DNA from: Nocardia sp. | GTDB lineage: Bacteria > Actinomycetota > Actinomycetes > Mycobacteriales > Mycobacteriaceae | NCBI RefSeq assembly: GCF_025465275.1 | Contig: NZ_JAODNK010000001.1 | Coordinates: 1 to 64,000, forward strand | Reading direction: 5' to 3' | DNA length: 64,000 nucleotides | Shown: one piece after another, positions 1 through 9,831 of the stretch | How the letters are laid out: each line of letters starts with the position of its first letter | Numbering within the stretch: position 1 is the stretch's first letter | Translations under genes and position numbers: made by a program | Notes under the pieces: generated by a model | Told to the model about the DNA's origin: nothing | Databases searched by the model: none | The model's input: only the letters and a program-made list of their open reading frames with translations

Positions 1-1883
1 CCGACGTCGCCGGCTGCGACGAAGCGAAGGAAGAAGTCAACGAGATCGTCGACTTCCTGAAAGACCCCACCAAGTTCCAGAAGCTGGGCGGACGCATTCC
101 GCGCGGCGTGCTGATGGTCGGCCCTCCCGGTACCGGTAAGACCTTGCTGGCCCGTGCCATCGCCGGCGAAGCCAAGGTGCCGTTCTTCTCGATCTCCGGT
201 TCCGACTTCGTCGAAATGTTCGTCGGCGTGGGCGCGTCCCGCGTGCGCGACATGTTCGAAAACGCCAAGAAGCATTCGCCCTGCATCATCTTCATCGACG
301 AGATCGACGCGGTCGGCCGCCATCGCGGCGCCGGCATGGGCGGCGGTAACGACGAGCGCGAACAGACGCTGAACCAGCTGCTGGTCGAGATGGACGGCTT
401 CGGTGAGCGCACCGGCGTCATCATCATTGCCGCGACCAACCGTCCCGACATCCTGGATCCGGCACTGCTGCGTCCGGGCCGCTTCGATCGTCAGATCCCG
501 GTCAGCAATCCGGATCTGGCCGGTCGCCGCGCGATTCTGCGGGTGCACTCGGCCGGTAAGCCGGTCGCACCCGATGCCGATCTGGAAGGTCTGGCAAAGC
601 GCACGGTCGGTATGTCCGGTGCGGATCTGGCCAATGTGCTCAACGAGGCCGCGCTGTTGACGGCCCGCGAGCACGGCACGGTCATCACCGGTGCTTCGCT
701 CGAGGAGTCGGTGGATCGCGTGATCGGCGGCCCGCGCCGCAAATCCCGCATCATCAGCGAGCACGAGAAGAAGATCACCGCGTACCACGAGGCCGGGCAC
801 ACCCTGGCCGCGTGGGCGATGCCCGATATCGAGCCCGTCTACAAGGTCACCATCCTGGCCCGCGGCCGCACCGGCGGCCATGCCATGACGGTGCCCGAGG
901 ATGACAAGGGCCTGATGACGCGCTCGGAGATGATCGCGCGCCTGGTCATGGCCATGGGTGGTCGCGCGGCCGAGGAACTGGTGTTCCACGAGCCGACCAC
1001 CGGTGCGTCCTCGGATATCGACCAGGCCACCAAGATCGCCAAGGCCATGGTCACCGAGTACGGCATGAGTGCCCGCCTGGGTGCGGTGCGCTACGGCGAG
1101 GACCAGGGCGACCCGTTCCTGGGCCGGTCCATGGGCACCAACTCGAATTACTCGCACGAGGTCGCCCGTGAGATCGACGAGGAGGTACGCAACCTCATCG
1201 AGGCCGCGCACACCGAGGCATGGGCGGTGCTCAACGATTACCGCGATGAGCTCGATGCCCTCGCTACCGCTCTGCTGGAGCGGGAGACCCTGCACCGCAA
1301 GGATCTCGAGGTTGTGCTCGCCACCATCGAAAAGCGGCCGCGCATTACGGCTTTCAACGATTTCGGTGGTCGCACTCCGTCGGATCGGCCGCCGGTGAAG
1401 ACTCCGCGCGAGCTGGCCACCGAGCGTGGCGAGCCGTGGCCGGAGGAGCCGGTGCGTCCGGTCGTTCCGGTCGGGCAGCCCGCCAACGGTTATCCGGCGG
1501 ATCCGAGTTACCCGGCCGCGCAACCGCAGTACGGCGGTTACCCGGCGGCGCCCGCACCGGTCGGTTACCCGCTGCCGCAGCAACCGCGGCATGGTGGCAC
1601 GCACGGTTCGCGTCCGGACTACGGCGCTCCGGCCGGTTGGTCGGCGCCGGGCTGGCCTCCGCAGGAGGACGACCCCCAGGCGCAGCAGGGTGGTGGCGCA
1701 CAGCAGCCACGTCAGGCGTACGGCGGGTGGGCACCGGCAGGCGGGCAGCGGTATCAGCCGCAGCAGCCCGGTCAGCCGGGGTACCCGCAACCCGGATACG
1801 GCCAGCCCGAGAACCCGTCCGGGCAGCAGCCTGCTGCCGAGGACGAGAACACCGAGTGGGACGGACCGAACGGGCGTCGCTGA
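1..1883 (+). CDS. ftsH: ATP-dependent zinc metalloprotease FtsH (5' truncated by window edge)
   Basis: Membrane-anchored AAA+ protease that degrades misfolded membrane proteins and short-lived regulators. The reading frame is open from base 3, so the N-terminal membrane segments lie upstream of the window. Visible parts are Walker A GPPGTGKT, Walker [12 protein letters not shown], the second region of homology around RPGRFDRQI, and the zinc-protease motif HEAGH. The last ~150 residues form a Pro/Gln/Gly/Tyr-rich low-complexity tail with repeated YPAAP/QPQYGGY-like units, as in mycobacterial FtsH but longer. It sits upstream of folE, as in M. tuberculosis, but a strong hairpin separates them. 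Confidence 0.97.
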   Translation, partial: DVAGCDEAKEEVNEIVDFLKDPTKFQKLGGRIPRGVLMVGPPGTGKTLLARAIAGEAKVPFFSISGSDFVEMFVGVGASRVRDMFENAKKHSPCIIFIDEIDAVGRHRGAGMGGGNDEREQTLNQLLVEMDGFGERTGVIIIAATNRPDILDPALLRPGRFDRQIPVSNPDLAGRRAILRVHSAGKPVAPDADLEGLAKRTVGMSGADLANVLNEAALLTAREHGTVITGASLEESVDRVIGGPRRKSRIISEHEKKITAYHEAGHTLAAWAMPDIEPVYKVTILARGRTGGHAMTVPEDDKGLMTRSEMIARLVMAMGGRAAEELVFHEPTTGASSDIDQATKIAKAMVTEYGMSARLGAVRYGEDQGDPFLGRSMGTNSNYSHEVAREIDEEVRNLIEAAHTEAWAVLNDYRDELDALATALLERETLHRKDLEVVLATIEKRPRITAFNDFGGRTPSDRPPVKTPRELATERGEPWPEEPVRPVVPVGQPANGYPADPSYPAAQPQYGGYPAAPAPVGYPLPQQPRHGGTHGSRPDYGAPAGWSAPGWPPQEDDPQAQQGGGAQQPRQAYGGWAPAGGQRYQPQQPGQPGYPQPGYGQPENPSGQQPAAEDENTEWDGPNGRR

Positions 1884-1929
1884 TCGCGGCCCCGATACGA
1901 TCGACAGGTTCGTGGCCCGGTTCGGGTAG

Positions 1930-1969
1930 ACCCGTTTGCGGGCGGAATGTATTCCGCCCGCAAACGGGT
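1930..1969. terminator. Perfect 19-bp inverted repeat, bidirectional terminator-like hairpin
   Basis: Arms 1930-1948 and 1951-1969 are perfectly complementary with a 2-nt centre. It lies between ftsH and folE and probably ends ftsH transcripts. No T-run follows. The central GAATGTATTC is shared with the hairpin at 42569-42594. Confidence 0.7.
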
Positions 1970-2028
1970 TGTACAGCCGCGAACACGCCGCGCTTGCAGG
2001 TGCGGCAAATCAATACAGGAGGTGTCGA

Positions 2029-2649
2029 TTGTCGGCCAACAGCCGTGTCGTCTCCGGTCCGATCGCGATCGATACCGGCCGGCCGTTCGATCAGGCGCGG
2101 GCAGAGGCTGCCGTTCGCGAATTGCTGATCGCGGTAGGCGAGAATCCGGATCGCCCCGGACTCGCGGAAACCCCCGCGCGTGTCGCGCGGGCCTACAGCG
2201 AGATGTTCGCCGGTCTCTACACCGAACCGGACTCGGTGCTCAACACCACGTTCGACGAGGGGCATCAGGAACTGGTGCTGGTGCGCGACATCCCCATGTT
2301 CTCCACCTGTGAACACCATCTGGTGGCCTTCCACGGTGTGGCGCACGTCGGCTACATCCCGGGCGCCCACGGCCGGGTGACCGGCCTGTCCAAGCTGGCT
2401 CGCCTGGTGGATCTCTACGCCAAGCGCCCACAGGTGCAGGAGCGGCTCACCAGCCAGGTCGCCGACGCCATTATGCGCAAGCTGGATCCGCGCGGCGCGA
2501 TCGTCGTGATCGAGGCCGAGCATCTGTGCATGGCGATGCGCGGTATCCGCAAGCCCGGCGCCAGCACCACCACCTCGGCGGTGCGCGGCCTGCTGCAGAC
2601 CAATGCGTCCTCGCGCTCCGAGGCCCTGGACCTCATTCTGCGGAAGTGA
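2029..2649 (+). CDS. folE: GTP cyclohydrolase I
   Basis: Converts GTP to 7,8-dihydroneopterin triphosphate, the first step of folate synthesis. The 206-aa product has the family zinc ligands in CEHH and in [11 protein letters not shown]. The TTG start at 2029 is chosen because AGGAGG lies 6 bases upstream (2017-2022) and the protein then begins at the expected family N-terminus. A longer open frame upstream runs through the terminator region and is not credible. It is the first gene of a translationally coupled folE-folP-folB-folK-DUF3180 operon. Confidence 0.96.
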   Translation: MSANSRVVSGPIAIDTGRPFDQARAEAAVRELLIAVGENPDRPGLAETPARVARAYSEMFAGLYTEPDSVLNTTFDEGHQELVLVRDIPMFSTCEHHLVAFHGVAHVGYIPGAHGRVTGLSKLARLVDLYAKRPQVQERLTSQVADAIMRKLDPRGAIVVIEAEHLCMAMRGIRKPGASTTTSAVRGLLQTNASSRSEALDLILRK

Positions 2650-3623
2650 GCGCTCCTACCATGACCGAAAGCGGTTCGCGGGGGGCACATCTGGTAGTTC
2701 CTCGCGCCGGCCGCTCGTGCGTCGTGATGGGTGTTGTGAACGTCACCGCGGATTCGTTCTCCGATGGCGGCCGGTATCTGGATGTGGGCGCGGCGGTCGC
2801 GCACGGGTGGCGGCTCTACGAGATGGGCGCCGACATCATCGATGTCGGTGGTGAATCCACTCGGCCCGGCGCCACCCGCGTGGACCCGGACACCGAGGCG
2901 GAGCGCGTGACACCGGTGATTCGCGAACTGGTTTCGCTCGGGGTGCCGACCAGTGTGGACACCATGCGTGCCCGGGTGGCCGAGGCCGCCGTCGAGGCCG
3001 GGGCGTCCGTGGTGAATGACGTCTCCGGCGGTCGTGCCGATGCCGATATGGCCAAAGTTGTTGCCGCCGCCGGTGTTCCGTGGATTCTCATGCACTGGCG
3101 GGCGGCGGCGGACTATCGCCATACCGGTGCTGCCGACCGCTACGAGAATGTGGTCACCGAGGTGCTGTCGGAATTGCGCGCTCAGGTCGATCTGGCCGTC
3201 GCGGCGGGGGTCGATCCGGGCAAGCTGGTGCTGGATCCGGGCCTGGGTTTCGCCAAGAACGCCGGCCACAATTGGGAATTGCTCGGTGCGCTACCGCAAT
3301 TCGTGGCGACCGGCCTGCCGATCCTGATCGGCGCCTCACGGAAACGCTTCCTGGGATCGCTGCTGGCCGATGCCGATACGCCGCGTCCGCCCGACGGCCG
3401 GGAGGTCGCCACCGCCACCATTTCCGCCTTGACCGCCGAGCACGGCGGCTGGGGTGTGCGGGTGCACGATGTACGCGCCTCGCTGGATGCGATCGCCGTC
3501 AACGATGCCTGGCGTAATGCGGCCCGGCGGGTGTCGGCGCGCAATCCGGTGGACAGATGGACATGGACGAATCCCCGGTCCGCGCCCGGCGCACCGGGAA
3601 GTGCACAGGGAGAACAGCTTTGA
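2646..3623 (+). CDS. folP: Dihydropteroate synthase
   Basis: Condenses 6-hydroxymethyl-dihydropterin pyrophosphate with p-aminobenzoate; the sulfonamide target. Motifs are [40 protein letters not shown] and SRKRFLG. The GTG start at 2646 overlaps the folE stop (GTGA), suggesting translational coupling; ATG 2661 is the alternative. The C-terminus runs about 30 residues beyond the TIM barrel, and its stop overlaps the folB start. Confidence 0.96.
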   Translation: MSAPTMTESGSRGAHLVVPRAGRSCVVMGVVNVTADSFSDGGRYLDVGAAVAHGWRLYEMGADIIDVGGESTRPGATRVDPDTEAERVTPVIRELVSLGVPTSVDTMRARVAEAAVEAGASVVNDVSGGRADADMAKVVAAAGVPWILMHWRAAADYRHTGAADRYENVVTEVLSELRAQVDLAVAAGVDPGKLVLDPGLGFAKNAGHNWELLGALPQFVATGLPILIGASRKRFLGSLLADADTPRPPDGREVATATISALTAEHGGWGVRVHDVRASLDAIAVNDAWRNAARRVSARNPVDRWTWTNPRSAPGAPGSAQGEQL

Positions 3624-3994
3624 GCACCGACCGCATCGAACTGCGCGGACTGCGCATTTTCGGCCACCACGGCGTCTTCGACTTCGAGAAGCGAGACGGC
3701 CAGGAGTTCGTGGTGGACGTGACGCTCTGGACGGACTTCTCGGCGGCCGCGAAATCCGACGATCTCGCCGACACCGTGCACTACGGCGAGCTGGCGGATC
3801 AGGTGGTGCGGATCGTCGCGGGCGAACCGCGGGATCTGATCGAGACGGTGGTGTCCGAGATTGCCGACGAGGTGATGAACGACCCGCGAATTCAGGCCGT
3901 GGAAGTGGTGCTGCACAAGCCCTCCGCGCCGATTCCGCATACCTTCGAAGATGTCCGGGTGGTCACGTCCCGTCGTCGAGAGTCGGAGAAGTAG
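3620..3994 (+). CDS. folB: Dihydroneopterin aldolase
   Basis: Cleaves 7,8-dihydroneopterin to 6-hydroxymethyl-dihydropterin and glycolaldehyde. The 124-aa size is normal for the family, with the conserved start [19 protein letters not shown] and a central HYGELAD. TTG 3620 is chosen because it overlaps the folP stop (TTGA) and has AGGGAGAA upstream. An earlier ATG at 3557 would add a non-homologous extension inside folP. Confidence 0.93.
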   Translation: MSTDRIELRGLRIFGHHGVFDFEKRDGQEFVVDVTLWTDFSAAAKSDDLADTVHYGELADQVVRIVAGEPRDLIETVVSEIADEVMNDPRIQAVEVVLHKPSAPIPHTFEDVRVVTSRRRESEK

Positions 3995-3996
3995 CG

Positions 3997-4533
3997 GTGA
4001 GCCGCGTAGTCCTGTCGATCGGATCGAATCTCGGTGATCGGCTCGCGCATCTGCGCAGCGTGATCGAGGCGCTGCGGCCACGGCTGCTGGCGGTGTCGTC
4101 GGTGTATTCGACGCCGCCGTGGGGCGGGGTGCCGCAGCAGGACTACCTGAATGCCGTGCTGATCGCGGACGATCCGAACCTCGAGCCCAGCGACTGGCTG
4201 CGGGTCGGGCAGGAGCTGGAGCAGGCCGCCGAACGGGTCCGTGAAGTCCGCTGGGGCGCGCGCACTCTCGATGTGGACATCGTCTGGGCCGCGCAGCGCC
4301 GCCGCGACGGGGAGGTGCCCTGCCGCAGTGCCGACCCGACCCTCACGCTGCCGCACCCGCAGGCGCAGCATCGCGCCTTCGTGCTGGTGCCGTGGCTGGA
4401 AGTGGAGCCGGAGGCCGCGCTGGAGGTGACCGCCGGTATCCCGCAGTTGCTGCCAGAGTTGCTCGCCGCGCTGGATGCCGCCGAGGTAGACGGTGTGCGC
4501 CGCACCGAGCACATGCTGGGCTGGCCCGCGTGA
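3997..4533 (+). CDS. folK: 2-amino-4-hydroxy-6-hydroxymethyldihydropteridine pyrophosphokinase
   Basis: Transfers pyrophosphate from ATP to 6-hydroxymethyl-dihydropterin, producing the FolP substrate. The 178-aa product has the N-terminal SIGSNLGDR motif and the metal-binding segment GARTLDVDIVWA. The GTG start lies two bases after the folB stop. The stop overlaps the next start (GTGA). Confidence 0.95.
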   Translation: MSRVVLSIGSNLGDRLAHLRSVIEALRPRLLAVSSVYSTPPWGGVPQQDYLNAVLIADDPNLEPSDWLRVGQELEQAAERVREVRWGARTLDVDIVWAAQRRRDGEVPCRSADPTLTLPHPQAQHRAFVLVPWLEVEPEAALEVTAGIPQLLPELLAALDAAEVDGVRRTEHMLGWPA

Positions 4534-5000
4534 AGCCGACTCGCGTACTGGATCTGTGTGCGAATGTGGCGCTGGCGGCCGTGGTCGCCTGGATCGCGAC
4601 CAATGTGGCGTATTCGAGTTTTCCGCCCATCTCGGTGTTCTCGGGGGCGTCGCTGCTGCCGGTGGCCGCGCTGGAGGTGGTGCTGGCGTTCGTGATTCGG
4701 TCCCGGGTGGAGAACCGGGGGATCGGGCCGGGGCCGGGACAGTTGCATCCGATCACGGCGGCGCGGGCGGTGGCGCTGGCGAAGGCCTCGGTGCAGGTGG
4801 GTTCGCTGGTGGGCGGTATCTGGCTGGGGTTCCTGATCTGGCTGCTGCCGCAGCGACCGGAACTACGGGCGGCGGCCTCGGACACTCCGGGCGCGGTCGT
4901 CGGTCTGATCGCGGGTCTGGTGCTGGTCGCGGCGGCGCTGTGGCTGGAATATTGCTGTCGGGCGCCGATTGATCCGCCCGATGAGGCAGCTACCTCATAG
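4530..5000 (+). CDS. DUF3180 membrane protein
   Basis: 156-aa integral membrane protein with about four hydrophobic segments, starting at VLDLCANVALAAVVAWIATN and ending near LIAGLVLVAAALWLEYCC. Corresponds to Rv3605c, which always follows folK in this group. No biochemical function is known. GTG 4530 overlaps the folK stop, so it is the last gene of the coupled folate operon. Confidence 0.9.
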   Translation: MKPTRVLDLCANVALAAVVAWIATNVAYSSFPPISVFSGASLLPVAALEVVLAFVIRSRVENRGIGPGPGQLHPITAARAVALAKASVQVGSLVGGIWLGFLIWLLPQRPELRAAASDTPGAVVGLIAGLVLVAAALWLEYCCRAPIDPPDEAATS

Positions 5001-5069
5001 TTAACATATTGCCGAGGATGATCGGCAAGGTTGAAGCCGTACCGACCAGTTCAAGCTATGTTGGTGGAC

Positions 5070-6323
5070 ATGGTTTCACCCTCCCGGAGCAGTGCTTCCC
5101 GTCGACGACGGGAGGACGCGGGAAAATTTTTCACCGGCGTTCTGCTTCTTCTCGGTCTGGTTGCCAGTGTTTTCCTGGTCTTCAGCGACAACGTCCACAT
5201 GATCCGTGTGGGCCTCGTTGCGGCGCTCTGGGCGGCCGCCATCGGCGCCCTCGCCGCGACCCGTTATCGCAGGGAGTCGGCCACGGACAAGGCGAAAGTG
5301 GGTGACCTCCAGAAGGTCTACCAACTCCAGCTGGAACGTGAGGTTGCTGCGCGCCGCGAGTACGAGCTCGGCGTCGAAACCCGGGTCCGCCGCGAGATGG
5401 GCGCGGACGCCGAGGAGATGGCCGCGCTGCGCGTCGAATTGACCGTGCTGCGCGAGAGCCTGCAGCGACTATTCGACGGTGACCTGCCCTACGAGCGCCC
5501 CGCCCTGCGTGCGGATGCCGTCAGGGTCCAGGAATTGCCCAGTGCGGACAGCAAGATTCCCGGTCCGTCGGCGAACGGTAACTGGGAGAACACCCGCGAC
5601 TGGGATCCGTGGTCGACGCCCGCCGATCCGGTGGAACAGGATCCGCGCAGCCGCATCACCCCGGTCTTCGACGCCGATCATCCCGAGCCGCCGGCCTTCG
5701 CCAGCCCCTTCGACGATCCGGTGACGGCGGAGACCTCCATCGTCACGCCCGAGGCGCTGGACCGCATGCGTATCCCACATCACCCGGCCGACCGCACTCG
5801 CGAATACGAGCCCCCGCACGACTTCGAGCACCTGCGGCCCTTCGAGGACGATCTCGCCACCGCTGGCGCCGCGTCGAAACCCGAAGCCGAGCAGGACGAT
5901 TCGCGGGAGGACACCGACGCCGCCCGCACGGCGGCCGACGCCTTGCGCGCCGGTTCCGGTTCCACCGCGCAGCGTCCGGACAACGGCAGCGCCGAAGCGG
6001 ACAAGCACACCGAACCGCTCACCGGCCTGGATCGGGAACGGCTGACGCAGGTTCCATGGTTCGAGACCGATCTCGCCGCCGCGGGCAATGCCCCGGTGCC
6101 GCCGACCGGACCCCCGGCGAATGCCGCCGCGCCACCGCCCGCGGCCCCTGAACCACAGCCGGCACCCGCCCGGTTGGCGCAGCCCGCACCGCCGGCGGCA
6201 CCCATCGGCACCGCGAGTGCGCGCCGTCGACGCCGTTCCGACGAGGACGCCGGCACCGACGCCACGCGCCGTCTGTCGGTCGCGGAGATCATGGCCAACC
6301 TGCGTTCCGAGGGGGATCGATAG
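5070..6323 (+). CDS. Ala/Pro-rich membrane protein of the Rv3604c type
   Basis: About 417 aa. An Arg-rich N-terminus is followed by two adjacent hydrophobic segments (FFTGVLLLLGLVASVFLVF and IRVGLVAALWAAAIGALAAT), a short charged helical stretch likely to form coiled coil (LQLEREVAARREYELGVETR), and then roughly 280 residues of acidic, Pro/Ala-rich disordered sequence. It occupies the position of Rv3604c. ATG 5070 is preferred for its purine-rich upstream; ATG 5058 and TTG 5031 are in frame. Function unknown. Confidence 0.85.
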   Translation: MVSPSRSSASRRRREDAGKFFTGVLLLLGLVASVFLVFSDNVHMIRVGLVAALWAAAIGALAATRYRRESATDKAKVGDLQKVYQLQLEREVAARREYELGVETRVRREMGADAEEMAALRVELTVLRESLQRLFDGDLPYERPALRADAVRVQELPSADSKIPGPSANGNWENTRDWDPWSTPADPVEQDPRSRITPVFDADHPEPPAFASPFDDPVTAETSIVTPEALDRMRIPHHPADRTREYEPPHDFEHLRPFEDDLATAGAASKPEAEQDDSREDTDAARTAADALRAGSGSTAQRPDNGSAEADKHTEPLTGLDRERLTQVPWFETDLAAAGNAPVPPTGPPANAAAPPPAAPEPQPAPARLAQPAPPAAPIGTASARRRRRSDEDAGTDATRRLSVAEIMANLRSEGDR

Positions 6324-6351
6324 GGGTGCTGTAAGACATCCCACAGACGGT

Positions 6352-6371
6352 GGCCCCGGCGTATCGGGGCC
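6352..6371 (+). terminator. Short GC hairpin after the membrane protein gene
   Basis: 7-bp arms 6352-6358 and 6365-6371 with a 6-nt loop, about 30 bases after the stop at 6323. There is no T-run, so a terminator role is only possible. Confidence 0.4.
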
Positions 6372-6437
6372 GATATTCTCGGGCCGTAACGTCCGGTACC
6401 CGCACTGCGGGACTGGAACGACTTCGAGAGGACAAGG

Positions 6438-7367
6438 GTGACCTCGGACAAGGATGTCTGCGGAACCGATCTTGCGCCTGCACGGTTGACGGTGGGAATC
6501 GTCTCGGCGGGACGCGTCGGCTCCGTCCTGGGCGCGGCGCTCGAGCGCGCCGGTCATGTGGTTTTCGGTGTTTCCGCTATTTCGGACGCGTCGATTCGCC
6601 GTGCCGAGACGCGGCTACCGGACTCCCGGATCCTGCCCGCCGAGGAGGTGGCGGCCCGCAGCGAACTGCTGCTGCTGGCCGTGCCGGATAGTGAATTGGC
6701 CGGTCTGGTCGCGGGTTTGGCGGCCGCGAAGGTGGTGCGGCCGGGGACCATCGTGGTGCACACCTCGGGTGCGAACGGCGTCGGAATTCTCGCGCCGCTC
6801 ACCGAATTGGGAACGCTTCCGCTGGCGATCCATCCGGCCATGACCTTCACCGGGCATGACGAGGATGTCGCTCGCCTGGCGAATGCCTGCTTCGGTGTCA
6901 CCGCCGCGGACGACATCGGTTACGCCATCGCGCAGGCGCTGGTGATCGAAATGGGCGGTGAGCCGGTACGGGTCGCGGAGGAGAACCGCACGCTCTATCA
7001 CGCGGCTCTGGCGCATGGCAGCAATCATCTGGTGACCCTCGTGGTGGATGCCGTAGAGGCCTTGCGCGCCGCCCTGGCCGGCCCCGGTCTGCTCGGTCAG
7101 CAGGTGATCGACGATCAGCCGAACGGGCTTGCCGAGCGAATGCTGGCACCGCTCGCATCGGCCGCGCTGGACAATGCGCTGCGGCGCGGTCCGGCCGCGC
7201 TGACCGGTCCGGTGGCACGCGGCGACGTGTCCGCGGTGGCGGCGCATCTTTCGGCGCTGGAATCCCTGGATCCCCGTCTGGCAGCGGGATATCGCGCCTT
7301 GTCATTGCGTTCGGCGGAGCGTGTGCGTGCCGATACCGCCCTGATCGATCTGCTGGAAGGTAACTGA
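6438..7367 (+). CDS. Rossmann-fold / DUF2520 protein in the pantothenate block
   Basis: 309 aa with an N-terminal NAD(P)-binding Rossmann fold ([21 protein letters not shown]) and a C-terminal helical DUF2520 domain ([17 protein letters not shown]). Corresponds to Rv3603c. The stop overlaps the panC start (TGATG). This domain architecture is frequently linked to pan genes and resembles ketopantoate reductases, so a role in making pantoate is a reasonable inference but not shown. Confidence 0.88.
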   Translation: MTSDKDVCGTDLAPARLTVGIVSAGRVGSVLGAALERAGHVVFGVSAISDASIRRAETRLPDSRILPAEEVAARSELLLLAVPDSELAGLVAGLAAAKVVRPGTIVVHTSGANGVGILAPLTELGTLPLAIHPAMTFTGHDEDVARLANACFGVTAADDIGYAIAQALVIEMGGEPVRVAEENRTLYHAALAHGSNHLVTLVVDAVEALRAALAGPGLLGQQVIDDQPNGLAERMLAPLASAALDNALRRGPAALTGPVARGDVSAVAAHLSALESLDPRLAAGYRALSLRSAERVRADTALIDLLEGN

Positions 7368-8293
7368 TGGACCCGAAACTGCGTGGCACGTACAAGCGCG
7401 GCGAACTGACCGTGCTGCACGATCCGGCGGTGGTCACCTCGGTTGCCAAGGCCTTGCGGTCGGTGGGTCGTACGGTCGCGCTGGTGCCGACCATGGGTGC
7501 GCTGCACGAGGGGCACCTGGAGTTGGTGCGGCGGGCCAAGCGCACCAATCAGGTTGTCATCGTGTCGATCTTCGTGAATCCCCTGCAATTCGATGCGGCC
7601 GCGGATCTGGACAAGTACCCGCGCACGCTCGACGCCGATGTGGAACTGCTGCGCGCCGAGGGTGTGGAGCTGGTCTTCGCGCCCAGCGCCGCTGAGATGT
7701 ACCCGGACGGCCCGCGCACCACGGTGCACCCCGGCCGGATCGGTGACGAGCTCGAAGGTGCGGTCCGCCCCGGTCATTTCGCGGGCATGCTGACCGTGGT
7801 GGCCAAGCTGCTGCAGATTTGCCGGCCCGCCGAGGCGTTCTTCGGTGAGAAGGACTACCAGCAGCTGGCGCTCATCCGGCAGCTGGTGCGGGACCTGAAC
7901 TTCGATCTGAAGATCGTCGCGGTGCCGACCGTGCGTGAGCGGGACGGCCTGGCGCTGTCCTCGCGCAATCGTTTCCTGGATCCGGTGCAGCGCGAGCTGG
8001 CCACCACCCTGTCCGCGGCGCTGGCCGCCGGTCGTCATGCCGCCGGCCTCGGCCCGGAAGCCGTTCTGACAGCGGCGAATTCGGTGCTGGCGGCCGCACC
8101 GGACATCGACCTCGACTACCTGGAGCTGCGTGGCTCCGATCTGGGTGCGGTGCAGGCCAGCGGCAATGCGCGCCTGCTGGTCGCGGCCCGGATCGGCAGC
8201 ACCCGCCTCATCGACAATCTGCCCGTCACCCTCGGCACCCCGATCGACGGCAATCCGACCACCCCCGAACAGCCCGCTGCGGCAACCCGTTAG
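7367..8293 (+). CDS. panC: Pantothenate synthetase
   Basis: ATP-dependent condensation of pantoate and beta-alanine. The 308-aa product has the HIGH-like segment [34 protein letters not shown] and the LSSRN loop. The ATG overlaps the upstream stop by one base. panD follows 12 bases later, so substrate-producing and substrate-using enzymes are co-expressed. Confidence 0.97.
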   Translation: MDPKLRGTYKRGELTVLHDPAVVTSVAKALRSVGRTVALVPTMGALHEGHLELVRRAKRTNQVVIVSIFVNPLQFDAAADLDKYPRTLDADVELLRAEGVELVFAPSAAEMYPDGPRTTVHPGRIGDELEGAVRPGHFAGMLTVVAKLLQICRPAEAFFGEKDYQQLALIRQLVRDLNFDLKIVAVPTVRERDGLALSSRNRFLDPVQRELATTLSAALAAGRHAAGLGPEAVLTAANSVLAAAPDIDLDYLELRGSDLGAVQASGNARLLVAARIGSTRLIDNLPVTLGTPIDGNPTTPEQPAAATR

Positions 8294-8305
8294 GAGGCAA
8301 CGCCG

Positions 8306-8728
8306 ATGTTGCGCACCATGATGAAGTCCAAGATCCACCGCGCCACGGTGACCCACGCCGACCTGCACTATGTCGGATCGGTGACCGTCGACCAGGATCT
8401 GCTGGACGCCGCCGATCTGCTGGAAGGCGAGCAGGTCTGCATTGTCGACATCACCAACGGCGCCCGCCTGGAGACCTACATCATCGCGGGGGAGCGCGGC
8501 AGCGGTGTCATCGGAATCAACGGCGCCGCAGCACATCTCGTCAATCCGGGTGATCTGGTGATTCTCATCGCCTACGCCATGATGGACGAGGCCGAGCTGC
8601 AGGCGTACGCCCCGCGCGTGGTGTTCGTCGACGACCGCAACCGGCAGGTGGAACTGGGCAGCGATCCGGCGCACGCGCCGGAGGGCTCGGATCTGATCTC
8701 GCCGCGTTCCCTGACCTTCGCGAACTGA
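8306..8728 (+). CDS. panD: Aspartate 1-decarboxylase precursor
   Basis: Makes beta-alanine for PanC. The 140-aa zymogen has the self-cleavage site Gly24-Ser25 in HYVGSVTV, which generates the pyruvoyl cofactor. Further family motifs are NGARLETY and [10 protein letters not shown] strong AGGAGG at 8292-8297 precedes ATG 8306. Confidence 0.97.
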   Translation: MLRTMMKSKIHRATVTHADLHYVGSVTVDQDLLDAADLLEGEQVCIVDITNGARLETYIIAGERGSGVIGINGAAAHLVNPGDLVILIAYAMMDEAELQAYAPRVVFVDDRNRQVELGSDPAHAPEGSDLISPRSLTFAN

Positions 8729-8823
8729 ACGGCGGGGCGGGCGCAGCCCGAGCGGTCAAGCCCGAAGGCGGCAGCGGAGCGTAACCACGTAGGGCTCCGC
8801 TCAGGCGAAGGAAGGATACAGCC

Positions 8824-9618
8824 ATGCTGCTGACCATCGATGTCCGCAATACCAGTATCGAGCTGGGCCTGTTCTCCGGCAGCGGGGAGCACGCGAAGCT
8901 GGTGCGGCACTGGCGGACCCACACCAACCCCCTGCTGACGGCGGACGAATTCGCGCTGCAGGTGCGGGGGCTGATCGGCGCGGACGCCGATCAGGTGGTG
9001 GGCGTTTCGGCGCTGTCCACGGTGCCGCCGGTCCTGCGCGAGCTACGCGAGATGCTGGGCCGCTATTGGGAGCACGTGCCGCACATTGTGGTGGAACCCG
9101 GTGTGCGCACCGGTATTCCGCTGCTGGTGGACAATCCCAAGGAGGTGGGCGCGGACCGCATTGTGAATTGTCTTGCCGCCTATCACCGTTTCCAGAGCCC
9201 GGCGATCGTGGTGGATTTCGGTACCGCCATCTGTGTTGATCTGGTGTCGGCCAAGGGTGAGTTCCTCGGCGGCATCATTGCCCCCGGTGTGGAGATTTCC
9301 ACCGAGGCCCTGGTGGAGCGCAGTGCCCTGCGTCGCGCCGAGCTGGCCCGCCCGCGTTCGGTGGTGGGCAAGAACAGCATGGAGTGCATGCAGTCCGGTG
9401 CGGTTTTCGGATTCGCCGGCATGGTGGACGGTCTCATCGATCGCATTCGCGATGAATTCGATATTTTCTCCGGAAGTGATCACGCGGTAGTGGCGACGGG
9501 TGCGACGGCGCCGCTGATCGTCCCGGAGTCGGAGACCATCGACCACCACGAACCGCATCTGACGCTCGACGGTCTGCGCCTGGTCTACGAGCGCAACCAG
9601 CAGCGACGGCTGCGCTGA
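8824..9618 (+). CDS. coaX: Type III pantothenate kinase
   Basis: Phosphorylates pantothenate, the committed step to CoA. The 264-aa product has an actinobacterial variant of the phosphate-binding loop, IDVRNT (Arg where other CoaX have Gly), plus [20 protein letters not shown] and [12 protein letters not shown]. Preceded by GAAGGAAGGA. Gene order panC-panD-coaX matches M. tuberculosis. Confidence 0.96.
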   Translation: MLLTIDVRNTSIELGLFSGSGEHAKLVRHWRTHTNPLLTADEFALQVRGLIGADADQVVGVSALSTVPPVLRELREMLGRYWEHVPHIVVEPGVRTGIPLLVDNPKEVGADRIVNCLAAYHRFQSPAIVVDFGTAICVDLVSAKGEFLGGIIAPGVEISTEALVERSALRRAELARPRSVVGKNSMECMQSGAVFGFAGMVDGLIDRIRDEFDIFSGSDHAVVATGATAPLIVPESETIDHHEPHLTLDGLRLVYERNQQRRLR

Positions 9619-9683
9619 CATCGTGTGGGCGGAAAGAATGCAGACCTTATGGTTTGTGACGCAGTCCTCTGCCGTGGGTGCTA

Positions 9684-9711
9684 TTGCTCCGCGGCGACGG
9701 CCTGCTAAGCT
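9684..9711 (+). promoter_or_regulatory. Predicted promoter of the cysteine dioxygenase leader
   Basis: TTGCTC (9684-9689), 16-bp spacer, TAAGCT (9706-9711), a good actinobacterial -35/-10 pair. The distance from the -10 to GTG 9719 is 7 bases, which places the likely transcript start on the GTG and so predicts a leaderless micro-ORF. Inferred from consensus only. Confidence 0.55.
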
Positions 9712-9718
9712 CGCCCAC

Positions 9719-9760
9719 GTGTATTCCCGTGTGAGCATCCAGGAGTGTTGTCGAGGCTGA
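9719..9760 (+). CDS. Leaderless Cys-Cys leader peptide (13 codons)
   Basis: GTG-initiated ORF reading MYSRVSIQECCRG then TGA. Tandem TGT TGT codons lie at 9746-9751, three codons before the stop. Short leaderless ORFs with consecutive Cys codons act as cysteine-responsive attenuators in mycobacteria. Here the stop region overlaps arm 1 of a set of competing hairpins in front of a cysteine-degrading gene, so a sensing role fits. An internal GTG at 9731 could also start it. A second Cys-rich frame, ATG 9649 to TAA 9708 with five Cys in 19 codons, lies just upstream but overlaps the predicted promoter. Confidence 0.55.
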   Translation: MYSRVSIQECCRG

Positions 9761-9802
9761 TTCGCCTCGGCTTTGTCGAGGTTGCGTTTTCAAGCCCTCG
9801 AC
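9752..9802 (+). promoter_or_regulatory. Attenuator-like set of mutually exclusive hairpins
   Basis: Four segments can pair in alternative ways: arm 1 CGAGGC (9752-9757) with arm 2 GCCTCG (9764-9769); arm 2 CCTCG with arm 3 CGAGG (9777-9781), extendable by G-U pairs; arm 3 GTCGAGG (9775-9781) with arm 4 CCTCGAC (9796-9802), 7 bp perfect. Arm 1 begins immediately after the Cys codons of the leader peptide. No T-run follows arm 4, so any effect would be Rho-dependent or on translation of the gene at 9832. Confidence 0.55.
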
Positions 9803-9831
9803 CGTAAAACACACTTCTTGGAGTTTCGCCC

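Noticed and set aside
7115..8674. 519-codon minus-strand frame over panC/panD
   Set aside because: Antisense to essential, well-conserved genes; composition is that of a reverse-complement shadow.
9649..9708. 19-codon ORF with five Cys as the main leader peptide
   Set aside because: It overlaps the predicted promoter of the better-placed leaderless ORF and has no clear promoter of its own; kept only as an alternative in the leader finding.
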